Part shown: positions 51,570 through 59,005 of the stretch, piece after piece | Layout: every line of letters starts with the position of its first letter | Numbering within the stretch: the first letter of the stretch is position 1 | Source: Clostridia bacterium | Lineage (GTDB): Bacteria; Bacillota; Clostridia; Christensenellales; Aristaeellaceae | Direction of reading: 5' to 3' | Length of the DNA: 64,000 nt | NCBI GenBank assembly: GCA_017516765.1 | Contig: JAFXBE010000019.1 | Span: 84,895-148,894 of the forward strand | Position numbers and translations under genes: made by a program | The notes under the pieces: generated by a model | The model's input: the letters and a program-made list of their open reading frames with translations, nothing else | The model's database searches: none | Told to the model about the DNA's origin: nothing

Positions 51570-52562
51570 GTGGGCGAAAGCAAAATGAAAAATCTCCGGT
51601 CACTGACAACGGTTTTGGTTTGCTTCGCTGTAGTGTTTTCTTTCTTTGTTTCGATCATCCGTGTGTTCGGTTTCAGAGTATACGGTGTCCTGTCAGGGTC
51701 TATGGAACCTGCATACCCCGTGGGCTCCTTGATCTATGTCCGCAATGTCAATCCTGACGATCTGCGGATCGGAGATGCCATTACTTTCAGCCTGTCACCC
51801 AACGTGATCGCGACCCACCGTATTGTCGGAATCGTTCCGGACGAAAACAACCCGGCGTACAGACGTTTTCAAACCAAGGGCGACGCTAATCGCTCAGTTG
51901 ATTCTTCCTTGGTGAGTCCCTCCAATATCATCGGCAAAGTGGCGTTCTCACTCCCGTATTTGGGAACGATCACGAATTACATTCAGAATCCCCCCGGCAC
52001 CTATGTTGCCATTCTGGTTGGTGCAGTCTTGATTTTCCTTGTGTTCCTTACGGATTCCAAGGCAAGCAAGAAACTGCCCTTTCTGAAGAAAAAGGACGAG
52101 CCGTTGCCACCGGAACCACAACCTGTTAATGCGGGTATGCCCCGTGCACAGCAGATTCCTTATCCTGCACAGCCTGTCAATACCGGTGTCCGGCAACCCA
52201 TCGGCGGATATCAGCAACAAATGCCGCCGCAAAGACCTGTAAATGAATATAGCATGCAGGCAGCTCCCATGCAGCCGCAATACAGGTCACCCCAGCAGTT
52301 CAATCCCTATCCTCAGCAACCGCAGGAGCAATATCCCCGGCGACCGGTATATCCCCAGTACCGGCAGCCTCAGGGTGGGTATTATCCGCAGCAGGGAAAT
52401 GGCTGTCAACAGCCTCAGCAGCCGTTTGCACAGCCCGTACCGCCGCCGGTACAATACGCTCAGCCTCAGCGGTTTTCGATTCCTGCAGACGGCTGTCCCA
52501 CTTCTTCTCAGGCAGATGCACCGGCTCCCCGCCGCAGGCGAAGCGGCAATCACCAAGCATAA
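51570..52562 (+). CDS. sipW: SipW-type signal peptidase I with Pro/Gln-rich tail
   Basis: A membrane signal peptidase of the ER/archaeal kind. Span 1 lies about 12-32. The catalytic Ser44 is in VLSGSMEP, His83 in ATHRI (bacterial LepB-type enzymes have Lys instead), and Asp residues are in KGDANRSVD (about 105-111). Span 2 is about 147-164 (YVAILVGAVLIFLVFL). A tail of about 160 residues rich in Pro, Gln and Tyr follows; ordinary SipW lacks it. In Bacillus, SipW processes TasA and TapA, and TasA-like genes follow here. It starts with GTG at 51570 behind GGGGGAG. Confidence 0.88.
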   Translation: MGESKMKNLRSLTTVLVCFAVVFSFFVSIIRVFGFRVYGVLSGSMEPAYPVGSLIYVRNVNPDDLRIGDAITFSLSPNVIATHRIVGIVPDENNPAYRRFQTKGDANRSVDSSLVSPSNIIGKVAFSLPYLGTITNYIQNPPGTYVAILVGAVLIFLVFLTDSKASKKLPFLKKKDEPLPPEPQPVNAGMPRAQQIPYPAQPVNTGVRQPIGGYQQQMPPQRPVNEYSMQAAPMQPQYRSPQQFNPYPQQPQEQYPRRPVYPQYRQPQGGYYPQQGNGCQQPQQPFAQPVPPPVQYAQPQRFSIPADGCPTSSQADAPAPRRRRSGNHQA

Positions 52563-52586
52563 TCACTTAGTTAGGAGATGTATCAG

Positions 52587-53294
52587 ATGCTCAGATCCAG
52601 AAGAACGCTTGCAATGGTTCTTGCTATTGTTCTCTCCATGGGACTTACCGTTTACGGTTCGGTAGCATACCTTTCTGATACCGAAAAGGTTGTAAACACA
52701 TTTACGGTCGGTAAGGTCGATATTACGCTGGACGAAACGAAGGTCGACCCCGAAGGCAATCCCATTGACGGAGAAGATCGCGTTGAAAGCAATGAGTATC
52801 ATCTGCTGCCCGGTCACAGCTACGTAAAGGATCCTACCGTTACTGTGAAAGCGGGCAGCGAGGAATCCTATGTGCGAATGATTGTAACGCTGAACAAGCT
52901 CAGCGAGATTACCGCCATTGCAGCGTTGGGAGGCGAGGATTTCCTCCCCGAGAACTTTGTTACCGGTTGGAATCGTGATATTTGGGAACCTTATGCAACG
53001 ACAAAGGACGAAACTGCCAACACCGTTACCTATGAGTTCCGTTATCATCAAACTGTTAACGCCAAGGACGCGACCGAAGACATGGTTCTTGAACCGCTGT
53101 TCCGGACGATCGAGATTCCCGGCAGTATTACCGGCGATGAGCTTGCAACCCTTGCCGACCTGGAAGTGGTCGTTAACGGTCACGCGATCCAGACTTACTC
53201 CTTTGCCAATGCAGACGAAGCATGGACGGCGTTTGATGCACAAGCTGCCGGTGCCGCTTCGGCCTCTGTGGCGGATCAGCAGCAAAACCCGTAA
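52587..53294 (+). CDS. TasA/camelysin-like secreted protein (first)
   Basis: A 235-residue exported protein. The N-terminus has a signal ending VYGSVAYLSDTEKVVNTFTVG, and the segment AYLSDTE..NTFTVGKVDITLDE is the hallmark of SipW-dependent TasA/camelysin proteins. The body is a beta-sandwich predicted from GHSYVKDPTVTVKAGSEESYVRMIVTLN. The C-terminus is Ala/Gln-rich with no sorting motif. In Bacillus TasA assembles into biofilm fibres; whether this one does is unknown. ATG 52587 has AGGAG 9 bases upstream. Confidence 0.85.
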   Translation: MLRSRRTLAMVLAIVLSMGLTVYGSVAYLSDTEKVVNTFTVGKVDITLDETKVDPEGNPIDGEDRVESNEYHLLPGHSYVKDPTVTVKAGSEESYVRMIVTLNKLSEITAIAALGGEDFLPENFVTGWNRDIWEPYATTKDETANTVTYEFRYHQTVNAKDATEDMVLEPLFRTIEIPGSITGDELATLADLEVVVNGHAIQTYSFANADEAWTAFDAQAAGAASASVADQQQNP

Positions 53295-53378
53295 CGATTG
53301 TTGCGCAATGCGCTTCGTACCCGAAACAATCAATCCCTTGCGTTGTCAACAGCGCAAGGAAAAAGGAGAGATTGATCA

Positions 53379-54074
53379 ATGGCTTCCTTTAAAAAGTTGG
53401 TTTCCCGGCTGTTTGCACGCATCAGCAAAAAGACGATGCTGATGGCGATTGCGGCAACGCTGGTCACCTCCGGCGTCGCCAGCGGGACTCTTGCATGGTT
53501 GATCGACCGTACCCCCGAGGTTACCAATACCTTTACCTACGGCGATATCAACATCACGCTGGAAGAAACCGACAACAACGTCGACCAGGATGGCAACCCC
53601 AACACCAACGAATACAACATGACACCCGGCAGCGTGATCTCCAAGGATCCCCGCGTTACCGTTCTCGCCAATAGCGAAGACAGCTGGGTATTCGTTAAGC
53701 TGGTCAAGAGCGACAACTTCGACGATTTCATGAGCTTTGAGATCGCAGAAGGTTGGACTGCTCTGGCGGGTGCAGACGGGGTTTACTACCGCCAGGCAGA
53801 CAACGCCGAGCAGGATGTGGTGTATCCGGTCCTCAAGGATAATAAGGTCAATGTCAGCATTGATGTTACCAAAGAAATGCTGAACAACCTGGATGCAGAT
53901 GGCGTTGCCAACTATCCTCAGCTGATCATTTCCGCCTATGCCATCCAGCGCGATGATGCCATTGCCGATCTGAACAATGCTGCTTCTGCATGGAATCTGA
54001 TCGAAGCCGAGAACACCGCTGCCGCAGCGACCAACGAAGGCGAAAGCATCGTTACCCAGAGCCTCGGCCAGTAA
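53379..54074 (+). CDS. TasA/camelysin-like secreted protein (second)
   Basis: A 231-residue paralogue of the preceding protein. The signal runs to about residue 39 (MLMAIAATLVTSGVASGTLAWLIDRTP), then EVTNTFTYGDINITLEETDNN, the TasA-type junction. NMTPGSVISKDPRVTVLANSEDSWVFVKLV parallels the first protein, showing duplication and divergence. It has no C-terminal anchor. AAAGGAGAG precedes the ATG. The 84-base gap from the first gene has no clear promoter, so both probably share a message. Confidence 0.85.
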   Translation: MASFKKLVSRLFARISKKTMLMAIAATLVTSGVASGTLAWLIDRTPEVTNTFTYGDINITLEETDNNVDQDGNPNTNEYNMTPGSVISKDPRVTVLANSEDSWVFVKLVKSDNFDDFMSFEIAEGWTALAGADGVYYRQADNAEQDVVYPVLKDNKVNVSIDVTKEMLNNLDADGVANYPQLIISAYAIQRDDAIADLNNAASAWNLIEAENTAAAATNEGESIVTQSLGQ

Positions 54075-54150
54075 TACGGTGTAAGCCTATCACCTTTGGT
54101 TCCGAAGCCGCCTGTTTCGGTATCCAAAGGAAAGTGGGGGAACGCTTTTC

Positions 54151-54891
54151 ATGAAGAAGCTGCTTCTTCTGGTATGCTGTCTGGTTTGCGCCGGCTATCT
54201 GCTGTATCACACCGGTTTCTTCACCTATATCCAAAGCGGCGGTTCTCTGACGGAAATTCCCCGCATAGAGGTCAATCAGAAGGAATACAGCCGAACGCCA
54301 ACAGGCGATGGATTACAAGCCGCAAAATCTTCCATTGGCTTTGCTCCTGATGAGAATGCCTACGAGGGAAGCCCTTATCTGAATCAGTTTGACGCGTTTC
54401 AGTGGCCGCTGAATACAGAGAAGACGATTTATCTGTGGCAGGGCAGCATCACAAGGGCGATCGATAAGATCGTTACAGCCATCAATCGTGGTAACATACC
54501 GGTTTATGTCAGAACTGTCTTTGCATTCGAACAACTGCAAAGCACGGTCTGGAAGAATGTAAACAGTGTCGGAAGCAAAGATGGGATGGTCTATCACGGT
54601 ACGGTAGAGATACACGGCGATTTGTTTGATCTTTACTCCTACACGTACGATCTGCCCCTGCAGCCCGGAGAGAGCACAATGCCCAGTTTGCTGCAAGTGG
54701 TTCTTGATCGGAACGCAACTGCGTCGGATATGATGGTGATCCGTCAGGGGTACGAAATCATGTTTTCAACGCAAGCCTGCCAGGCTACAGGACTCCCGGT
54801 GGAAGTGGGAGTGAACAGTGATGCTTCTACGGTTCTGAACACACTTTTGGGCGAAGTATCAACGACTCAACATCCTTGGGTCGGTCAATAA
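54151..54891 (+). CDS. Diverged TasA-like exported protein
   Basis: A 246-residue exported protein. Residues 1-27 form a hydrophobic N-terminal segment. The middle (about 103-128) reads RAIDKIVTAINRGNIPVYVR, similar to the V-x-N-x-G-x-x-P-x-Y-V-R segment that follows the strand exchange site in TasA-type proteins, and TVFAFEQ extends it. The usual LAWLIDRT-like junction is missing. It sits between two clear family members in the same operon, so a minor or tip subunit of the same assembly is a fair guess. The start follows AAGTGGGGG. Confidence 0.6.
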   Translation: MKKLLLLVCCLVCAGYLLYHTGFFTYIQSGGSLTEIPRIEVNQKEYSRTPTGDGLQAAKSSIGFAPDENAYEGSPYLNQFDAFQWPLNTEKTIYLWQGSITRAIDKIVTAINRGNIPVYVRTVFAFEQLQSTVWKNVNSVGSKDGMVYHGTVEIHGDLFDLYSYTYDLPLQPGESTMPSLLQVVLDRNATASDMMVIRQGYEIMFSTQACQATGLPVEVGVNSDASTVLNTLLGEVSTTQHPWVGQ

Positions 54892-54944
54892 TGTTTTCCG
54901 TAATGGATAACAATAGTGAGTTTGATGAAAGGAGGTAGATACGC

Positions 54945-55583
54945 TTGAAACGTTTAAAGTATACGCTTGTTGTAATGATGTTGGTCTCTTCTGTGGTGCT
55001 CTGCGCTGCGGTAGCAACAGGCGGAACGCTGGCTATGCTGATTGATCAGACCATGTCTTTGGTCAACACCTTCGTCCCCGGCGAAGTATCGGCACAGACA
55101 AGTGTTGAACTCAACATCCAGAAGACGATCATCGCTACCGGCATAAACGGCATGGACGCAAGTGGATTTACCTTTGAATTGACGGATCTGCAAGATGGGA
55201 AATGCTATATCGCTTCTTCCGATAATGAAGGTAAGGCTCTCTTTACAATCCCTTACTCCGAAGCGGACATCGGAAAAACCTTCAAATATACGCTTAAAGA
55301 ACGCAATGACGCCCGTGAAGGTTTTACGTACAGTACGCGTGTCTATAACATAGAGATATCGGTGAGCCTGAAGGGCAATGATCTGGTCGCCGATCTGGTT
55401 ATGGATCATCAGCCTGTAGAGCAGCTTACTGCAGAGTTTATCAATACATACTTCACCCAGGGCGGGGAAGTCCCGCCGCCGCCGGCAGGCGACAGTGCCG
55501 ATCCTCTCCTGTATGCAGGGCTTGTGGTAGTGAGCTTGTGTGCGTTGGTTCTGATTTTCAGAAGGCAAAGAAAGCATTCATAA
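54945..55583 (+). CDS. FctA/Spy0128-like pilin domain protein with C-terminal anchor
   Basis: A 212-residue protein: signal with the phrase GGTLAMLIDQTMSLVNTFVPGE (about 26-47), close to the TasA-like junction, then a Spy0128/FctA-like domain (about 55-165; NIQKTIIATG, FTFELTDLQDGK, YTLKERN). In such pilins a Lys and an Asn form an internal isopeptide bond. The C-terminus has a PPPPAGDSADP stretch, a membrane span (about 186-205) and a basic end (FRRQRKHS), like a sortase signal without a proper LPxTG. No sortase gene is nearby. It starts with TTG at 54945, and AAAGGAGGT lies 8 bases before it. Confidence 0.75.
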   Translation: MKRLKYTLVVMMLVSSVVLCAAVATGGTLAMLIDQTMSLVNTFVPGEVSAQTSVELNIQKTIIATGINGMDASGFTFELTDLQDGKCYIASSDNEGKALFTIPYSEADIGKTFKYTLKERNDAREGFTYSTRVYNIEISVSLKGNDLVADLVMDHQPVEQLTAEFINTYFTQGGEVPPPPAGDSADPLLYAGLVVVSLCALVLIFRRQRKHS

Positions 55584-55587
55584 ACGT

Positions 55588-55621
55588 AAGGCAGCCCACA
55601 ATGTGTGGGCTGCCTTCGTTT
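55588..55621 (+). terminator. Terminator of the sipW/tasA-like operon
   Basis: AAGGCAGCCCACA (55588-55600) pairs with TGTGGGCTGCCTT (55604-55616) around a 3-base loop, followed by CGTTT. Confidence 0.93.
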
Positions 55622-55629
55622 GTGGCATC

Positions 55630-55663
55630 AAAAAAGTGCATCCGGAAACCGGATGCACTTTTG
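55630..55663 (-). terminator. Terminator of the GGGtGRT operon
   Basis: GTGCATCCGG (55636-55645) pairs with CCGGATGCAC (55649-55658). On the minus strand a run of T residues follows the stem (plus-strand A run 55630-55635). Confidence 0.92.
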
Positions 55664-55672
55664 TTGGTAAGA

Positions 55673-56671
55673 TTACTTCTGCACTTCCTCGATGGCAACA
55701 GCTACGGCAACGGTGGCACCGACCATGGGGTTGTTACCCATGCCGATCAGACCCATCATTTCAACGTGAGCAGGCACAGAGGAGGAACCGGCGAACTGAG
55801 CGTCGGAGTGCATACGACCCATGGTATCGGTCATGCCGTAGCTGGCAGGGCCGGCAGCCATGTTGTCGGGATGCAGGGTACGGCCGGTGCCGCCGCCGGA
55901 AGCGACGGAGAAATACTTCTTGCCGTTCTCGATAGCCCACTTCTTGTAGGTACCGGCAACGGGATGCTGGAAGCGGGTGGGGTTGGTGGAGTTACCGGTG
56001 ATGGAAACGTCCACGTTCTCCATGCGCATGATGGCAACGCCTTCGGTAACATCGTCAGCACCGTAGCAGCGAACCTTGGCCTTCTCGCCGTCGGAGTAGG
56101 GGGTTTCCTTGACGATCTTCACTTCGCCGGTGTAGTAGTCCATCTTGGTCTGCACATAGGTGAAGCCGTTGATGCGGCTGATGATGTAAGCAGCGTCCTT
56201 GCCAAGGCCGTTCAGGATAACGCGCAGGGGCTCCTTACGAACCTTGTTGGCGGTACGGGCGATACCGATAGCGCCTTCGGCAGCGGCAAAGCTCTCGTGA
56301 CCGGCCAGAAAAGCAAAGCACTTGGTTTCGTCACGCAGCAGCATGGCAGCCAGGTTGCCGTGGCCCAGACCAACAGCACGCTGATCGGCAACGGAACCGG
56401 GAATGCAGAAAGCCTGCAGGCCAATACCGATAGCCTCGGCAGCCTCGGCAGCAGTCTTGCAGCCCTTCTTGAAAGCGATGGCAGCGCCAAGGGTGTAAGC
56501 CCAAACGGCGTTTTCGAAAGCGATGGGCTGGGTGCCGCGAACGATGCTGTCAACGTCCACGCCCTGGTCCTTCACGTACTGCGCCATCTGATCCAGATCA
56601 GTGAAGCCGTACTCCTTGAGAACGCCTTCGATCTTGTTAATTCTTCTGTCGAATCCTTCAAAAGTAGCCAT
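55673..56671 (-). CDS. GGGtGRT-family protein
   Basis: A 332-residue cytosolic protein. GGGTGRT (about 263-269) is the block for which the family is named; other conserved stretches are HGNLAAMLLRDETKCFAFLAGHESFAAAEGAIG and GNSTNPTRFQHPVAGTYKK, with a Gly-rich C-terminus. Its reaction is not known. It is regularly encoded next to a NifU-like iron-sulfur scaffold protein, as here (27 bases upstream). This constant pairing suggests a role connected to metal-cluster handling, an inference only. TAAGAGGTGAG lies before the ATG. Confidence 0.85.
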   Translation of the reverse strand: MATFEGFDRRINKIEGVLKEYGFTDLDQMAQYVKDQGVDVDSIVRGTQPIAFENAVWAYTLGAAIAFKKGCKTAAEAAEAIGIGLQAFCIPGSVADQRAVGLGHGNLAAMLLRDETKCFAFLAGHESFAAAEGAIGIARTANKVRKEPLRVILNGLGKDAAYIISRINGFTYVQTKMDYYTGEVKIVKETPYSDGEKAKVRCYGADDVTEGVAIMRMENVDVSITGNSTNPTRFQHPVAGTYKKWAIENGKKYFSVASGGGTGRTLHPDNMAAGPASYGMTDTMGRMHSDAQFAGSSSVPAHVEMMGLIGMGNNPMVGATVAVAVAIEEVQK

Positions 56672-56698
56672 TTCTACTCACCTCTTATCAATTTCAGA

Positions 56699-57391
56699 TC
56701 ACTGATGACGCGGGTCGATGTACTCAACAGCTTCGTTGAAGCGGCCATAGGAGCCGATGTTCTTCTCGTAAGCTTCCTTGGGGTCCATGCCCTTCTTGAT
56801 GGCGTCCATCATCTTGCCCAGGTGTACGAACTGATAGCCGATCACTTCGTGATCCTTGTCCAGACCCAGCTTCAGCACGTAGCCTTCAGCCATTTCCAGA
56901 TAGCGAACGCCCTTCTTCAGGGTGCCGTACATGGTGCCGATCTGGCTGCGCAGACCCTTGCCCAGGTCTTCCAGGCCGGCGCCGATGCTCAGACCGTCTT
57001 CGCTGAAGGCGCTCTGGGTACGGCCATATACGATCTGCAGGAACAGCTCGCGCATGGCGGTATTGATAGCGTCGCAAACAAGGTCGGTGTTCAGGGCTTC
57101 CAGAATGGTCTTGCCGGGCAGGATCTCGGCGGCCATAGCAGCAGAGTGAGTCATGCCGCTGCAGCCCAGGGTCTCAACCAGAGCTTCCTGGATGATACCT
57201 TCCTTAACGTTCAGGCTCAGCTTGCAGGCGCCCTGCTGAGGAGCGCACCAGCCAACACCATGGGTAAAACCGCTGATGTCCTTGATCTCGCGGCTCTGCA
57301 CCCACTTGCCCTCTTCGGGGATGGGAGCGGGACCATGGTTCGGGCCCTTCTTCACGCATACCATTTCTTCGATTTCTCTTGAATATTGCAT
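56699..57391 (-). CDS. NifU-like iron-sulfur cluster scaffold partner
   Basis: A 230-residue protein with the fold of IscU/NifU N-domains. Cys residues occur at WCAPQQGACKLSL (about 50-60), LGCSGMTHSA (about 75-84) and CDAINTA (about 105), in line with the three scaffold cysteines. The second block resembles the GCA.S.AS turn of IscU. It is longer than IscU and fits the group co-encoded with GGGtGRT proteins. ATG 57391 follows AAGGAGGA. A TATACT box lies upstream, but its -35 element is poor. Confidence 0.82.
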   Translation of the reverse strand: MQYSREIEEMVCVKKGPNHGPAPIPEEGKWVQSREIKDISGFTHGVGWCAPQQGACKLSLNVKEGIIQEALVETLGCSGMTHSAAMAAEILPGKTILEALNTDLVCDAINTAMRELFLQIVYGRTQSAFSEDGLSIGAGLEDLGKGLRSQIGTMYGTLKKGVRYLEMAEGYVLKLGLDKDHEVIGYQFVHLGKMMDAIKKGMDPKEAYEKNIGSYGRFNEAVEYIDPRHQ

Positions 57392-57580
57392 CGTCGTATC
57401 CTCCTTGCCAACATAGTAGTGATGCGGGCACATACAATGTTAGTATAGCACATTTTTCTGCAGGTAAAAAGCACTTTTATGCATGTTGAGAAAATTTTGT
57501 TTTCTTTTTGTCAATGTTTGTTGCAGGTGGTTGCAAAAGACATTGTTTTTTCCATCTTTGCAGTAACACCATGTTTCTGT

Positions 57581-57609
57581 TTGAACAATACGGCCTGCTG
57601 TGGTATACT
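57581..57609 (+). promoter_or_regulatory. Promoter of the NUDIX/XRE/MATE genes
   Basis: TTGAAC (57581-57586) and TATACT (57604-57609) lie 17 bases apart. The predicted start is about 30 bases before the GTG of the NUDIX gene. Confidence 0.75.
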
Positions 57610-57647
57610 GCGTAATAGATTCGCGGAACATGAGGGAGGCGCCTTTG

Positions 57648-58223
57648 GTGGAGCAACTGAAGAAGCAGATCGCAGCATATGTGCCCAGGAACGAGCAGGA
57701 GGCTGCAGATCAAAGGATGATGCTCACATTTATGGAGCGAAATCCGGATTGCCTGCTCCGAAGTAATCTGGCAGCGCATTTCAGTGCGTCCGGATGGATC
57801 GTCAACAAGCGCAGAGACCGGGTACTGCTTTGTTATCATAAGCTGTACGATTCGTGGAGCTGGACTGGCGGACATGCCGACGGCGAGAGCGATCTGGAAG
57901 CCGTTGCACTCCGTGAGGCGCAGGAAGAAACCGGCGTACACGCCGTGTCTGTGTACCCGGGCAAGATCTACTCACTGGAATGCCTCTATGTGATGGGGCA
58001 TGAGAAGCGCGGAGCGTATGTACCGTGTCATATCCATATGAATCTGACGTATCTTCTGGAAGCGGACGAAGAAGAAACATTGGTCGTCAATCAGGAAGAA
58101 AACTGCGGCGTGCGATGGTTCGATCATGACGGTGTGCTGATGGAGCCCACCGAGCCGTGGATGGTAGAGCGGGTTTATCGCAAGCTGATCGAACGCACCG
58201 AAGCCGAAAGAAAAAACGTATGA
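57648..58223 (+). CDS. NUDIX hydrolase
   Basis: A 191-residue pyrophosphohydrolase. The NUDIX box reads GHADGESDLEAVALREA followed by QEETGV, with the REA..EE metal-binding helix intact and a loop one residue shorter than the classical box. This matches the group that replaces the usual G-x5-E with a GHADG turn. Substrate unknown. The GTG at 57648 (spacing 8 from GGGAGG) or the TTG at 57645 are the best starts; the ATG at 57630 has no binding site. The XRE-like gene follows after 18 bases. Confidence 0.85.
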   Translation: MEQLKKQIAAYVPRNEQEAADQRMMLTFMERNPDCLLRSNLAAHFSASGWIVNKRRDRVLLCYHKLYDSWSWTGGHADGESDLEAVALREAQEETGVHAVSVYPGKIYSLECLYVMGHEKRGAYVPCHIHMNLTYLLEADEEETLVVNQEENCGVRWFDHDGVLMEPTEPWMVERVYRKLIERTEAERKNV

Positions 58224-58241
58224 ATAAAGGAGAACAACTAT

Positions 58242-58970
58242 ATGAGCCGATTGGGAGATCTGCTGCGCACCGAGCGTCTTGCGCGGAAAATGACACTGAA
58301 GCAGGTGGCAAAGCTGGGCGGTGTCAGCGAGGGATATTTAAAAGATGTCGAGGAGGGCAAAAAGATCATAGCAGATGATCAGGCTCGCCGTATCTTGAAA
58401 AAGATGGGCTTGAAGGAACAGACCGAGGCAGGGTTTTCGCTGGACGATATCGCTGCAACGGTGGATCTTCAGACAACGGTCACCGCTGCCCCCAAGCCTG
58501 CGCCCAAAAAAGAACGTCATCTTGACAGCGAAACGGTTTACAGCTCTTCCGATGAGAAGCAGGTTATCGGCGGTGTTTGGCTGGAGGCGCTCACCAGCGT
58601 GCTCAAGCGTGTGCCTGTGTATAATGCTGTGCTGAAGGAAGTGGGGCATCGTTTGCTGCCCATTATGGATGGCCGCATCGAGGGCGCGGCCCCCGATAAG
58701 GTCTTCTACTTTTCTGCTCCGGACGATTCCATGCGCGGTTTCCGTATTCTCCGGGACGATATCTGCCTGGTCGTTCCTGCGGCCAGCCCCGTAGACGGCG
58801 CGATCATGCTTGTGGAACAGCGGGGTCACCGCAGTCTGCGTAAGATCAAAAAGTTGGATGCTGTAACGGTTCTTTTGCAGGATTATGATCGCGAGTACAG
58901 CGCCGAACCCTGCGCAGTACCCGATGTTACGTTTCTCGGACGCGTTGTGCGTGTGGAGTTCGATCTGTAA
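58242..58970 (+). CDS. XRE-family regulator with LexA/S24-like domain
   Basis: A 242-residue protein. The helix-turn-helix occupies about 1-55 (LGDLLRTERLARKMTLKQVAKLGGVSEGYLKDVEEG). A linker follows to about 100, then a domain with the S24 pattern: DDSMRGFRILRDDICLV (Ser163 in the position of the LexA nucleophile) and RSLRKIKKL (Lys201 or Lys203 as its general base). No cleavage-site Ala-Gly is obvious, so it may be a non-cleaving sensor. AAAGGAG lies before the ATG. Targets are unknown; the neighbouring MATE gene is a candidate. Confidence 0.82.
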   Translation: MSRLGDLLRTERLARKMTLKQVAKLGGVSEGYLKDVEEGKKIIADDQARRILKKMGLKEQTEAGFSLDDIAATVDLQTTVTAAPKPAPKKERHLDSETVYSSSDEKQVIGGVWLEALTSVLKRVPVYNAVLKEVGHRLLPIMDGRIEGAAPDKVFYFSAPDDSMRGFRILRDDICLVVPAASPVDGAIMLVEQRGHRSLRKIKKLDAVTVLLQDYDREYSAEPCAVPDVTFLGRVVRVEFDL

Positions 58971-59005
58971 GTGAAACCCAGTATACCGTTCGGTTGGTGA
59001 GGAGT

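Noticed and set aside
55538..57382. A 614-codon plus-strand open frame
   Set aside because: It is antisense to the GGGtGRT and scaffold genes and includes both terminators between the convergent operons.
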